From Gammaproteobacteria bacterium (GTDB taxonomy: Bacteria; Pseudomonadota; Gammaproteobacteria; Pseudomonadales; Halieaceae), in the NCBI GenBank assembly GCA_030427085.1, contig JAUHXH010000002.1, positions 992,001 to 1,056,000 on the forward strand: a DNA stretch of 64,000 nucleotides. The letters run 5' to 3'. Under the pieces are notes generated by a model. It saw nothing but the letters and a program-made list of their open reading frames with translations, did not search any database and was not told the origin of the DNA. This document shows, one piece after another, positions 43,846 to 53,363 of this stretch. The position numbers and the translations under genes were made by a program. Every line of letters begins with the position of its first letter. Position 1 is the first letter of the stretch.

Positions 43846-46584
43846 ATGAGTGAACGCGTAGTAGCGCGGCTTGGCAAAACCTCCCTCTGGGCGGCAACCG
43901 TCGGGTTGTTGGCGGCTTTTCCCGTCACCGGAGCCGCCGGAATGGCATCGGCGCTGCCCCTGTCGCTGGTCAGTGCGGTACAGGTCACCGAGAGTCCCCT
44001 CACTTGGTTCGAGGTGCTGGACAGCTCCCAACACACGGTCTATCGCCCCGAAGCCGACGACGTATTCCATGAGGCCGGCGCCAGTGCCCCCAACTCCTGG
44101 ACCAAGATACAGGACGCCTGGGGAGGTGCAGCCCAGTCCGGAGAGTTGCTGTATATCTGGGGCGGTGGCCATGCCGACGGCGCCCACAATGGTCTGCTGG
44201 CGGTGGAACCGGCCACCGGGCAATGGCAGCGCATCACCGAACCGTCACCCCTATGGCGCGAAGAGGATTGCCCGGACGGGATTTGCCCAGCCGTGACCGG
44301 CCCCTGCGCGTTCAACAACTGCAATACCGGCCCGGATGGCCGACCTGTGTCTCGCCACACCTACGGCAACCTGGCGGCTGATGACCAGTACCTCTACAGC
44401 AGCGGCGGTTCCATCTGGCGCAGTGGCAAGGTGGGGGAGGGGCCTAACAACTGGCGCTTCAACCTGGAAAGCCGGGAGTGGGAGCCGTTTGCCGACTCTG
44501 GCCTTGAACGGGTCAATGGGAACCTGGTTTACGCCCACGGTGAACTCTACCAACTGACAGCCCACGGCTACGGCATCTACAACATTGCCCGCGAAGAGTG
44601 GCGCTTTGTGCTCAAGGAGCGGGCCTTCAATGCGCGCTCGAGCCTGATCTACGACCCGGCCAGCAACCGCCTGTTCCTGATTGGGGATGGGGTATTCAAG
44701 TACGTTGGCCGGCACCGTTTTGGCGAAACCTGGCACGATCTGCCACCGCCCCCCAGTGAGGCGCTCATGGGATCGGTGGCCCCTGGCCTGGCCGTTGTCG
44801 ACGGTTTGCTGATCGCCTGGGCGGGCGGCAGCGACCTGCAGGTGCTGGATACCAGTACGCTGGAGTGGCACACGGTGAGCCCCGAGGGCAGCCCCGGTGT
44901 GCCCCTGAACAAAGGCACCTACGGCCGTTTCGCCCTGGTCGATGGCCACCTGGTGCTGGTGAACGGCACACACACCAATATGTTTCGCCTGGGCACCGAG
45001 GCAGCCCCGGGCGACAAGGTGGCCGCGATCGGTGATTATCTGCACGACGACCCCCGACGCGCCACGCGCGAGGATTCGGACGACGATGTAGGGCCGGTGG
45101 CGTATACACCGCCGGCGGCGCCTGTTACGCCCGACCCCGATCCACCGGTCGAGGATCCTCCGTCTGAAACGCCTCTTCCGACTGGGGATATTCTCGCTCA
45201 CCCGCGTTTCACTTCTCCCGCGGCGGAGCAGGTAGTGAGCAACGCCTGTGGGCCGATGTCGGAGTGGCAGCGCATCGTTGTGCGTAGCGACGATGATCTG
45301 GCCCAGCTGCGGCAGCTGGATGCCGATGACCGGGTGCGTGTGGAAATCCAGTGGCGCGAGGAAGCGTACGAAGGCGTGTATGCCAAGCGGCCGGATTGCA
45401 TTGCGGTCATTGGTATCTCCGGTCCGGACGGTCAAAAGCCCCTGGTAATGAACGTCAATGCCACTGCCTCCAGCAACCGGGGCTTACGCCGTGGCGGTCT
45501 GTGGGCAGAGAACCTGCGCGTCAGCCCTGGCGATGTGCAACTGGAAAGAGGCCTCACTAACAGCGGCGACTGTATCGGTGTGCCCAACGACCGGCAGTTC
45601 CTGATTTTGCGTGATCTGGACGTGTCCGGCTGCCCGCACCACGCGTTTCTGGTCGACGACGCCTACCAGATGTACCTGGAGGTGGCTGACAGTAACTTTG
45701 AACAGGCCAGTTCGCACCTCGCCTACATCGATCGCGTTGCCTACGCCCATATCCACGACAGCACCTTCCAGTCGCCGGGCTGGGGCCACGCCCTGCGCTG
45801 TATCGCCGCCACCTGCCACATTGAAAATGTGCGTATGAGCAATGTGCAGCTCGATGGCAGCGTGCTGCCGCGAGGGGGCACCACCGGTTACAACCAGGAC
45901 CGGAATTATGTGGGGATGCACCCGCTGGAAGTCTATACCTGTGGCGGCAGCCATGTGGTCAGGAACAGTGAAATCACCTATTTGAACGACAGCAGCAATT
46001 CAGCTTTTGCAGCGTCGTTTCGCTGGCGGGAGGGCATGAACACCTGCAACCTCGGCGGCCCGGTGGAGGAACAGTGGCTGAGTATGCCTTGGGGTGGCCC
46101 GGCATGGAGTGATCCCACCGTGTGGCAGAACATTCCCGATATCGATCTGACGATAGACGGGCTGGCTATCAACTGCCCCAACTCGCCCTGCCAGACCTGG
46201 GATGTGCGTAGCAGCTATCCGGTGATGAATGACGGCCAGAAAGCACGGCTGCGTAAATGGTTACAGGATGGCAGTTTTGAGGATTGGGACAGCCTGCTCG
46301 CCGCGGCCCAGGCTGAACCCATGTACCTCTGGGCGGCAGAGCGGGTACTGCCGTCAAAACGGCAGAACTTCCTGGAAGCCCGGTTCCCCAACAAGGTGCC
46401 ACTGCCGGTACCCGAATACTGGCGGGAGCGGGCGCATTTGCTGGTGCGCAGTATCGAGGTGGACAACCCGGGCGAGCACCTGCTGCGGCCCCCTCAGGAG
46501 ACTGATTACTTCTGCTGGGATTTCCCTCACACTCCCGGTGAGTGCTCTTTACAGCTTCCCCGCGGGCACATTACGCTGCCCTGA
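43846..46584 (+). CDS. Secreted beta-propeller plus beta-helix protein
   Basis: 912 aa. N-terminal signal-like helix (about 12-35) then a kelch/galactose-oxidase-like propeller (about 55-390) with LLYIWGGGHADGAHNG, YLYSSGGSIW and LLIAWAGGSDLQVLD. An acidic-Pro linker (about 405-445) leads to a right-handed beta-helix (about 450-730) with cysteines (SGCPHHAFLVDD, HALRCIAATCHIENVRMSNV). The C-terminal 180 residues are Trp/Pro-rich and unassigned. Likely exported and polysaccharide-binding or -modifying. No PEP-CTERM tail is present. It shares the GGGHA motif with the 1560-aa protein at 48441. Confidence 0.65.
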   Translation: MSERVVARLGKTSLWAATVGLLAAFPVTGAAGMASALPLSLVSAVQVTESPLTWFEVLDSSQHTVYRPEADDVFHEAGASAPNSWTKIQDAWGGAAQSGELLYIWGGGHADGAHNGLLAVEPATGQWQRITEPSPLWREEDCPDGICPAVTGPCAFNNCNTGPDGRPVSRHTYGNLAADDQYLYSSGGSIWRSGKVGEGPNNWRFNLESREWEPFADSGLERVNGNLVYAHGELYQLTAHGYGIYNIAREEWRFVLKERAFNARSSLIYDPASNRLFLIGDGVFKYVGRHRFGETWHDLPPPPSEALMGSVAPGLAVVDGLLIAWAGGSDLQVLDTSTLEWHTVSPEGSPGVPLNKGTYGRFALVDGHLVLVNGTHTNMFRLGTEAAPGDKVAAIGDYLHDDPRRATREDSDDDVGPVAYTPPAAPVTPDPDPPVEDPPSETPLPTGDILAHPRFTSPAAEQVVSNACGPMSEWQRIVVRSDDDLAQLRQLDADDRVRVEIQWREEAYEGVYAKRPDCIAVIGISGPDGQKPLVMNVNATASSNRGLRRGGLWAENLRVSPGDVQLERGLTNSGDCIGVPNDRQFLILRDLDVSGCPHHAFLVDDAYQMYLEVADSNFEQASSHLAYIDRVAYAHIHDSTFQSPGWGHALRCIAATCHIENVRMSNVQLDGSVLPRGGTTGYNQDRNYVGMHPLEVYTCGGSHVVRNSEITYLNDSSNSAFAASFRWREGMNTCNLGGPVEEQWLSMPWGGPAWSDPTVWQNIPDIDLTIDGLAINCPNSPCQTWDVRSSYPVMNDGQKARLRKWLQDGSFEDWDSLLAAAQAEPMYLWAAERVLPSKRQNFLEARFPNKVPLPVPEYWRERAHLLVRSIEVDNPGEHLLRPPQETDYFCWDFPHTPGECSLQLPRGHITLP

Positions 46585-46619
46585 TAATTGTTGGCGCCGG
46601 TGCCAGCATCGATGGAACG

Positions 46620-47588
46620 ATGGCTATGGGCCTGTTGAGCCGAACAGTGAGCACAGTACTTCCCCGCCTGAACGGTACCCAGGGTCGCGGGCGCTTGGCT
46701 GTGCTGATCTACCACAGCGTGCGTTCGGCCGAAGACCCATTTCGCAGCAAGGTCCCCGATCGGGCCATGTTTGACTGGCAGATGTCTGTGCTGGCCGAAT
46801 ACATGAATCCCCTACCTCTGAGCGAGGCGCTGGAGCGTCTGTATCGGAACGACCTGCCCGAACGCGCTGTCAGTGTGACCTTTGACGATGGCTATGCCGA
46901 CAACCTGACCCAGGCCCTGCCGGTGCTGCAGCGCTACAAAGTGCCGGCGACGGTATTCGTCACCACGGGCGTGCTGGAGGGCGGCATCCTGTGGAACGAT
47001 GTGGTGCTGGAGGCCCTGCGTCGCTCCCCGGAGCGCGAACTGGACCTGAGCGAGTTCGGGCTGGCGCGATATGCACTCAATGGCGTGGATAGTCGTTTGC
47101 AGGCCATCCGGGAGATTATCTCGACCATAAAACGCTGGCCCTCGGCCCAGCGCGACGCCGTGATTACTCATCTGCAGTCAATCAGTACGGGCATGCCGAC
47201 AGATTTGATGCTGACCCACGCCCAGTTGCGCGAGTTGCACGCGGCCGGTGTGGCGGTAGGCGGGCATACGCTCAGTCACCCGATTCTGGCAGCCGCAGAT
47301 GAAACCACGGCGCAGCGGGAAATTGCCGCCAATCGCGATGAACTCACGTCGCTGTTGGGTGAGGCCCCGAGGCTGTTCGCCTATCCCAACGGGGTTAACG
47401 GGGTGGACTTCAACGGCGCGCATCAGTCGATGGTGGAAGCCAGCGGTTACGAGGCCGCGCTGGCTACGGATTGGGGAGTCTGTAGTGCGCAGAGCAATCG
47501 CTGGGCACTGCCTCGGTTTACGCCCTGGGATCGTGATCCGCTGCGCTTCCTGACACGCTTGTTACAGATTTACCGCCAGCCGCTCTGA
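46620..47588 (+). CDS. Polysaccharide deacetylase (second)
   Basis: 322 aa from ATG 46620 (GGAA upstream), 35 bases after the surface-protein gene. NodB motifs: AVSVTFDDGYADN (catalytic/metal Asp pair), VGGHTLSHP (metal His pair) and LFAYPNG. The N-terminal LIYHSV is typical of family 4 carbohydrate esterases. No signal peptide is evident. It probably deacetylates the EPS or its precursor. Confidence 0.85.
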   Translation: MAMGLLSRTVSTVLPRLNGTQGRGRLAVLIYHSVRSAEDPFRSKVPDRAMFDWQMSVLAEYMNPLPLSEALERLYRNDLPERAVSVTFDDGYADNLTQALPVLQRYKVPATVFVTTGVLEGGILWNDVVLEALRRSPERELDLSEFGLARYALNGVDSRLQAIREIISTIKRWPSAQRDAVITHLQSISTGMPTDLMLTHAQLRELHAAGVAVGGHTLSHPILAAADETTAQREIAANRDELTSLLGEAPRLFAYPNGVNGVDFNGAHQSMVEASGYEAALATDWGVCSAQSNRWALPRFTPWDRDPLRFLTRLLQIYRQPL

Positions 47589-47593
47589 AATTT

Positions 47594-47627
47594 CCGCCAG
47601 CCCCGCGTTAGCCCTGGGGGGTGGCGG
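47594..47627. terminator. Candidate bidirectional terminator hairpin
   Basis: CCGCCA (47594-47599) pairs perfectly with TGGCGG (47622-47627), and CCCC (47601-47604) with GGGG (47616-47619) inside it. The stem lies between two convergent genes. T-runs are short on both sides, so termination strength is uncertain. It overlaps the last codons of the TPR gene. Confidence 0.4.
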
Positions 47628-48345
47628 TGTCTTTCAGGTAACCACGCGATTCCAGTTTGCGCTTGAGTCCCTTGAGGGGGAAGTTATTGCTGTACAACTC
47701 GCGGGCGTAGAACTCGGCTTCGTCATACTGCCCCATATCCACATGTAACAAGCCGAGGTTGTACTTGATCTGCGGCTCATTGGGCGAAAGTAGCTGCGCA
47801 GATTCGTACATCTCCAGCGCCATCTCATGTTTATCCTTTTTGTGCAGATAAATGCCGTACAGCAGGCGGGCGGTGCTGTCGCGGGGGCTGAAGGAAATAG
47901 CCTTCTGGAAGTAGCATTCCACGTCGGTTGACGGCTGATGTTTTTTGTTGGGGTAGCCCAGGTCGTAGCGGGAAATGGCGTTGAGTGCCCGATGGTGATT
48001 GGGCCAGGCGCTGAGCGTGTAGTCGATGTCGCCCGGAATGCTGCCGTTCTCACCGCGAACCAGTTGCTCTACTGGCGGCGTGAAATGGAACTGTTCAACA
48101 ATTTTGAGGTTATGGGCAAACTCCACGCGGCGCGTGTAGTCATACGGACCATAACCCTGTTGCCGACCGCGGCAGGGCAGGCCTTCCAGGGTCTGCCCCA
48201 CCCAGGGGGCATCGGCTTTACCGGGGCGGACGGGTTGCGCCACAGCGGTAAGACTGGTCAGGAGTGTCAGCCCACACAGCCAGGCCAGCGAGTGACCAAT
48301 TCGCCGGTAGCGCACGGGGTGGCTCGCCGGATTGTTTAAAGCCAT
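47608..48345 (-). CDS. Exported tetratricopeptide repeat protein
   Basis: 245 aa from ATG 48345 (an upstream start at 48408 adds 21 unconserved-looking residues). Signal peptide about 15-38 (LAWLCGLTLLTSLTAVAQP). TPR-type helices follow in the second half (STARLLYGIYLHKKDKHEMALEMYESAQLLSPNEPQIKYNLGLLHVDMGQYDEAEFYARELY, residues about 148-210, split here across two repeats). Before them is a region with CYFQKAISFSP. It is probably a periplasmic scaffold. It lies downstream of the giant surface-protein gene on the same strand, 95 bases away. Confidence 0.7.
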   Translation of the reverse strand: MALNNPASHPVRYRRIGHSLAWLCGLTLLTSLTAVAQPVRPGKADAPWVGQTLEGLPCRGRQQGYGPYDYTRRVEFAHNLKIVEQFHFTPPVEQLVRGENGSIPGDIDYTLSAWPNHHRALNAISRYDLGYPNKKHQPSTDVECYFQKAISFSPRDSTARLLYGIYLHKKDKHEMALEMYESAQLLSPNEPQIKYNLGLLHVDMGQYDEAEFYARELYSNNFPLKGLKRKLESRGYLKDTATPQG

Positions 48346-48440
48346 GCGATCAATACCTGCAGTACGATTTAATCTCAAACTATAATCACTCTCGCTGGTG
48401 CCTGCCACCGCGTGAATGCGGCCTGTGTCGCATCCCTGAG

Positions 48441-51400
48441 CTAAGGCAGTCGATACTCGATCTTCAGTTTCGGCCGCAGTGCCGGGTTGGTCTCGTAATT
48501 GCGGGAGTAATAGCGCTTGTTGTTGCTATTGCCACCCAGTGAGCGCCAGATCCAACCGTGATTGGCAGTGCCTGCAGCAATCGCCTGCACGCCGGTGCTA
48601 ACGTCGATATCCACCCAGCCTGCGGGCCAGTCGGCCCAGCCCTGGCCAATACTCGCCGCACCGTAGTCGGCATCACTACCCTCGGCCCCGGGCGCTAGCC
48701 ACGGAATCCCCGACTTGCGATCCAGCCAGCTACTCGCGGTTTCGTCCCATTCCACCAGCAGTGGATGTATCGAATAGTGGTGGTTGTAACTGGAATATTT
48801 GTACAGGCTCAGGCGCGCCGAATCGATAATGGCGCCGTCGGGTATCGGCCCGCCTTCGGCGTGGAAAATGGGGAAGTAAACCAGCATGGTGTAGCGCCCC
48901 ACTTTGTCCTGCAGTTTGGCCTGGATGCCGAAACTATTATTCGGGTGATAATCCGACAGGTAGTTGTCCCGGGTGCCGCTATAGCCGTCCAGCCCGTCCT
49001 GTAGCACCACCAGGGTGGAGCCACTGGCCGATGTAACGTTGACCAGGGCAGTCTCGGACTGGCTCGTCGCTCCCTTGTCGTCCACTGCTTTGGCACTCAA
49101 CAGATGTGATCCGAGGGGGGCATCGTGCCACTCCCACTGATAGGGCGGGGAGTGAACGCGCCCCAGCTCCACGGCACCCTTGTAAAAAACGACCTCCACC
49201 ACATCGCCGTCGGGATCGGTGGCATCAGCCGCGAGGGTAATGGTATCGCCCTCGATAAAGGCGCTACCGCTCACCGGCGCACTGAGCGTGATATCGGGAG
49301 GCAGATTGTTATCGACCACCTGGATTGTTACCGGGTCGGAATGAGTGGCCGCGCCGCCATCATCCCGAGCTACGGCGGTGAGGACGATCGTGCCCGCGCC
49401 GGGGGGTGTCCAGTCGAATGCATAGGGGGCTGCGGTCAATTGACCGATTTCGATGCCATCGGCATAGAACGTCACATCCTGGATGGTGCCGTCGGTGTCG
49501 CTGGCTGTAGCGCTGATGTGGACTGAGCTTCCCAGGTCGATGCTGGTGCCGGGCAGGGGGGCGTCCAGTGTGACCGAGGGCCTGTCGTTATCATTTTCGC
49601 GATAGACGATATCAAGTTTGGGTCGCAGCGACTGGTCGACGGTGGATTCGCGGCTGTACATCCGTTTGGTGTTGTTATTGCCACCCAGCGGCACTAGCAG
49701 CCAGCCGTGATTGGCCTGCCCCTGACTGAGAGCGTCCACATTGTCAGTGAGATCCATACTGAACCAACCCGGCGACCACTCGGCGGTGCCCGGCGCGCTG
49801 CCGGGGGTGGCGTAGTCACTGCCGGCCTGTTGCGCGCCCGGACTGGCCCATGGAGTGCCGGGCAGTCGCTCCTGCCACGTTGTGCTCAGTTCGTCCCAGG
49901 GTGCCTGCAACGCGTGCAGGCTGTATTGGTGGCTGTAGCTGGTGTACTTGTACAGGCTGAGGGTGGCGGAATCGATCTGCGCACCGTCCGGTACCGGCCC
50001 ACCTTCCGACTGGAATATCGCAAAACCCAACAGGATGGTGTAGCGGCCCGATTTCTCCTGCAATTTGTTCTGCCCACCGAGCGCCGCTGAGGGGTGGTAG
50101 CTGGACAGATAGGTGTCGCGTGCGCCCATGTAGCCGTCGCGGCCCTGCTGCAGTGTGAGATGAATCGCGCCGCTGCTGTCGGTAACGGCAATCGAGCTGG
50201 CTGTGCTGTCCGTGACGGCACCACGATCGTCCACGGCTCGGGCCACCACCGAATAGCTACCGGCAGGAGGATTCACCCACTCGTACTGATAAGGCATGTG
50301 GTCGGCTTGCCCGACCCATTGGCCGTTCACGTAAAATTCTACCCGCGCGATGCTGCCGTCCGCGTCGGCGGCATCAGCCGTGAACCACACGGTATCGGTG
50401 GTTTGGAACTGTTCGCCGTCCAATGGTTGGTTGAGCACAACCACCGGCGGGATATTGGTATCGACTACTGATATCGGTACCGGGAGTGAATCGCTGCTGG
50501 CGCTTTCACTGTCGATGGCCCGCGCGATCAGGTCGTGATCGCCTTCAGTGGCGTCGTGCCAATCGAAACTCCAGGGGGTGGCGGTTGCCTCGCCGAGGAA
50601 GGTGGTGCCCGCGTAAAACTCTACGCGTACCAGATTGTCATCCGGGTCGCTGGCATCGGTGTGAATGGAGACGGCATCGCCCAGTTCAAACGCTGCTCCG
50701 GAAGTGGGCGAAGTGATGGCCACTACAGGGGGGTTATTATCGCTCTCCACGCTCACCGTGATAGGCACCGATGTGCCCACCTTGCCCAGATTGTCAGTTG
50801 CCCTCGCACTGAGGCTGAACACGCCAGCCGTGAGAGGCGTCCAGGTGAGTTGGTAGGGTGGGGCGGTGACGGTGCCGAGACTGCTGCCATCGGCAAAAAA
50901 TTCTACCGCGACAACTGCGCCATCGGGATCTCTGGCATTGGCCTGCAGCGTGATGTCACTGCCCAGTTCCATAATGCTGCCATCGGCTGGTGCATCCAGC
51001 GAGATGACCGGTCGGATATTACCCGGCGCGGGGGGTGTCCAGTTCGCGGGTTTGTAAATCCAGACATTGCCCTCGATGGCGTTTTCCAGTGCGACGAAGG
51101 CATTCAGGTCACGCGCGAATTTCCATTTGCCCAGGATGCCGGTGCCAGCGCCGGGGGCGGGACCTGACGAGGCGGGCAGGGCGTCCTGCTCGATGACCCA
51201 GTCGCCACTGGATGGTAAGGGTGGTGGATGCAGGCGCCACACGGTGGTGCCGCCTTCCCAGAGATAAAAGTCACCGGTGAGCGGTGAGTGATCCATGCCG
51301 TACAGGCTGGAAGGTGCGAATTCACCGCTGGCATCAATGGGTGAAAATACAACATTGCGATTGTCCGGTCCGGCGTTGGCCAGGTCCCAGTAAGTGAAGC

Positions 51401-53123
51401 TGTTGCCAGCACGAAGGTAAATATTGCGTTGCGGGTCGTAGGCACCGGCGCCCTGTTTACCATAGGCGGCGTGATACTTGCCCACCTGTTGCCAGAGATC
51501 CTGGCTGGGGTCGTTGATATCGACGATGGTGTGTTTGAACAGTTGTCTCGCAGAACCACCGGTTTTGGCATTGACGTAAACCACGTCGAAGCCATTTTCT
51601 TCCGTCACCGCGGTGGTGCCCATCACGAAATTATTGGGCAGCGGCGTACCTGCGGGGGGTGCGCCGTACAGATCCCGGTTTTGCCACATCTGGCCACCGA
51701 TGACGTACTCGTGTGGCGCAACTCTCTGGACGTGGGAGCCCGTGGTGCCGCCCACTTTCATGGCATCCGCCCGGAGTGGGTCAAAGTCATAAGGGCCGGT
51801 GGGGCGGCTTGATGTGGGGTCGGTCTGGTACATGAAGGCGCCGCCATTGTTGTACGCGGCACCGCCGTAGATCATAAACCGTTGGGCGATCGGCAAATAG
51901 ACGTTGTTGTCGTAAGTGTGAGCTGAGGGTGGTGCGGCGAACACGCCGTCTATCGCGGTGAAGTCGCCGAAGTCGTCCTGGGTGACTTCACTGGGCAGTG
52001 AACTGCGTTCCCACCGGCCCGTGGCACTGCGCCAGATATAGGTGTCGTTGCCACTGTAATTGGCGTGGCCGCCACCGTAGATAAACATATCGCCGTTGTC
52101 GCTGTCCCAGGCGAACGAACTCCACGCACTGATGATTTTGAAAGGTTCCGGATTACTGGCTCGCCCTTTCAGAGGGCGAAGCTCGGCCGGCGTCCAGACA
52201 TCGGAAAAAAAGTTTTCATTAACCTGCAGCCAGCTGCCTTCAGGCATGGCAGTGACCCTGTCCAGCAGACTGGTGGCGCTGCTGTGCGCGCTCGACAGTG
52301 ATGGTGGTCGTTGATTGGGAGGCGGCAGAACAGCCCACAGGAGCTCCGTATAGGCGGTGTGTCCGGCACTGTCGCTCACGGCGAAGTGCAGGACGAACTC
52401 CCCGCTGTCCTGCGGTATGCCTTCGATTACGCCACGCACAGAATCCAGGTGTAATCCATCCGGGAGTGGCGCCAGCGCCTGCCAGGACAACTCGCCCTCG
52501 CCGTGTTCGGCTTCCAGAGTGGCGTGGAAGTGGCTGCCGGAAGTTCCCAACTCCAGTGCGGTAGTGGCAACGGTAAGTGAGGGGGCCTGCAGGCCGAGGT
52601 ACACAAAACGGAAAGCGTCGGCCCACACAGTGCCAGGCCCGCTACCGGTTACCTTCAGCGTGACAGTGTGGTTGGTAAGCGCTGTTACCATCCCGAGCGG
52701 TTGCCACAGCCCTGCACCGCTGGACTGATCGCGCTCGACCTCGAGCCTTGAGTCGGCTGAGACCACATAGCGCACCGCCGTCTGCGCGGGGGCGTGTCGA
52801 TCCTGCGGCCAACGGGCCAACACCTGATAGTAGCCGGGGGTGCTCAGCACCGCTTCCAGTGTGAGGTAGGCGTCCGGGCCTTCGCCTCGCAAGCTGCTCG
52901 CGCCCCGCTGCAGGTAGGCACTGGTGCTACTCATGCCGGATTGTTCGCTGATCAGATGGCTCTCGGTGTCGATCACCACCTGTTCGATGGATTTTTGGGA
53001 GTGGGTGCTGCTGGAGAGAAGGGCCAGAGTAGACAGCGTCAACGCGGACAATGCCGCTGAACCGGGTGCACGAGAGCACACCCAGCGGTGCAACTCTCTG
53101 ATGGGATGTTGAGGCCAGCGCAT
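48441..53123 (-). CDS. Giant surface protein: golvesin-like, propeller, five Ig-like and two DNRLRE/CBM96-type domains
   Basis: 1560 aa. Signal region about 20-42. Golvesin/Xly-like binding domain about 45-170 (YYQVLARWPQ, VWADAFRFVY). Putative Ig about 175-265. Kelch-like propeller about 285-700 (MFIYGGGHANYSG, RFMIYGGAAYNNGG). Three Ig-like repeats about 703-980 (PPVVAI, VARVEFY-type strands), DNRLRE domain about 985-1173, two more Ig repeats about 1180-1365, and a second DNRLRE domain 1367-1560 (NHGWIWRSLGGN...). DNRLRE/CBM96-type domains bind polysaccharides. The end LKIEYRLP is a beta strand, with no PEP-CTERM or type IX sorting signal. A sigma-54-type promoter lies just upstream. Likely an EPS-binding adhesin or matrix protein. 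Confidence 0.75.
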   Translation of the reverse strand: MRWPQHPIRELHRWVCSRAPGSAALSALTLSTLALLSSSTHSQKSIEQVVIDTESHLISEQSGMSSTSAYLQRGASSLRGEGPDAYLTLEAVLSTPGYYQVLARWPQDRHAPAQTAVRYVVSADSRLEVERDQSSGAGLWQPLGMVTALTNHTVTLKVTGSGPGTVWADAFRFVYLGLQAPSLTVATTALELGTSGSHFHATLEAEHGEGELSWQALAPLPDGLHLDSVRGVIEGIPQDSGEFVLHFAVSDSAGHTAYTELLWAVLPPPNQRPPSLSSAHSSATSLLDRVTAMPEGSWLQVNENFFSDVWTPAELRPLKGRASNPEPFKIISAWSSFAWDSDNGDMFIYGGGHANYSGNDTYIWRSATGRWERSSLPSEVTQDDFGDFTAIDGVFAAPPSAHTYDNNVYLPIAQRFMIYGGAAYNNGGAFMYQTDPTSSRPTGPYDFDPLRADAMKVGGTTGSHVQRVAPHEYVIGGQMWQNRDLYGAPPAGTPLPNNFVMGTTAVTEENGFDVVYVNAKTGGSARQLFKHTIVDINDPSQDLWQQVGKYHAAYGKQGAGAYDPQRNIYLRAGNSFTYWDLANAGPDNRNVVFSPIDASGEFAPSSLYGMDHSPLTGDFYLWEGGTTVWRLHPPPLPSSGDWVIEQDALPASSGPAPGAGTGILGKWKFARDLNAFVALENAIEGNVWIYKPANWTPPAPGNIRPVISLDAPADGSIMELGSDITLQANARDPDGAVVAVEFFADGSSLGTVTAPPYQLTWTPLTAGVFSLSARATDNLGKVGTSVPITVSVESDNNPPVVAITSPTSGAAFELGDAVSIHTDASDPDDNLVRVEFYAGTTFLGEATATPWSFDWHDATEGDHDLIARAIDSESASSDSLPVPISVVDTNIPPVVVLNQPLDGEQFQTTDTVWFTADAADADGSIARVEFYVNGQWVGQADHMPYQYEWVNPPAGSYSVVARAVDDRGAVTDSTASSIAVTDSSGAIHLTLQQGRDGYMGARDTYLSSYHPSAALGGQNKLQEKSGRYTILLGFAIFQSEGGPVPDGAQIDSATLSLYKYTSYSHQYSLHALQAPWDELSTTWQERLPGTPWASPGAQQAGSDYATPGSAPGTAEWSPGWFSMDLTDNVDALSQGQANHGWLLVPLGGNNNTKRMYSRESTVDQSLRPKLDIVYRENDNDRPSVTLDAPLPGTSIDLGSSVHISATASDTDGTIQDVTFYADGIEIGQLTAAPYAFDWTPPGAGTIVLTAVARDDGGAATHSDPVTIQVVDNNLPPDITLSAPVSGSAFIEGDTITLAADATDPDGDVVEVVFYKGAVELGRVHSPPYQWEWHDAPLGSHLLSAKAVDDKGATSQSETALVNVTSASGSTLVVLQDGLDGYSGTRDNYLSDYHPNNSFGIQAKLQDKVGRYTMLVYFPIFHAEGGPIPDGAIIDSARLSLYKYSSYNHHYSIHPLLVEWDETASSWLDRKSGIPWLAPGAEGSDADYGAASIGQGWADWPAGWVDIDVSTGVQAIAAGTANHGWIWRSLGGNSNNKRYYSRNYETNPALRPKLKIEYRLP

Positions 53124-53158
53124 AACTTTTCACGTTTTTTTGGCTTGCAATGGCTTAA

Positions 53159-53174
53159 AGCAAGTTGTGTACCA
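53159..53174 (-). promoter_or_regulatory. Sigma-54-type promoter of the giant surface-protein gene
   Basis: On the minus strand TGGTACACAACTTGCT: one mismatch in the -24 element, perfect TTGCT and GG-N10-GC spacing. The predicted start near 53148 leaves a 25-base leader before the ATG at 53123. Confidence 0.65.
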
Positions 53175-53248
53175 CCACCCCGATTCAGGGTGAATTTGTA
53201 CGGGAATGAGGCAAAATCGCCTCGGCTGGCACTGACGCGCAGAACGAA

Positions 53249-53265
53249 TGTAAAAAAAATTGACA
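53249..53265 (+). promoter_or_regulatory. Candidate PrsR enhancer site upstream of the giant surface-protein gene
   Basis: TGTAAAAAAAATTGACA agrees in 14 of 17 positions with the copy at 8478-8494 and lies about 110 bases upstream of the predicted sigma-54 start at 53148. Assignment to PrsR is inference. Confidence 0.4.
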
Positions 53266-53363
53266 GATAGCGTCCGGATTCACACTCCGTGGCCAAAGCG
53301 CCTGCGAGTCCATGCGCTGGGCACCGATTCATGCGAAACTTCGGCGTTGAACAGGAGTGGGGA

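Noticed and set aside
44251-45435. 394-aa open frame on the minus strand
   Set aside because: Antisense to the propeller/beta-helix gene; no signal, domain or ribosome site, and the sense gene has clear domains.
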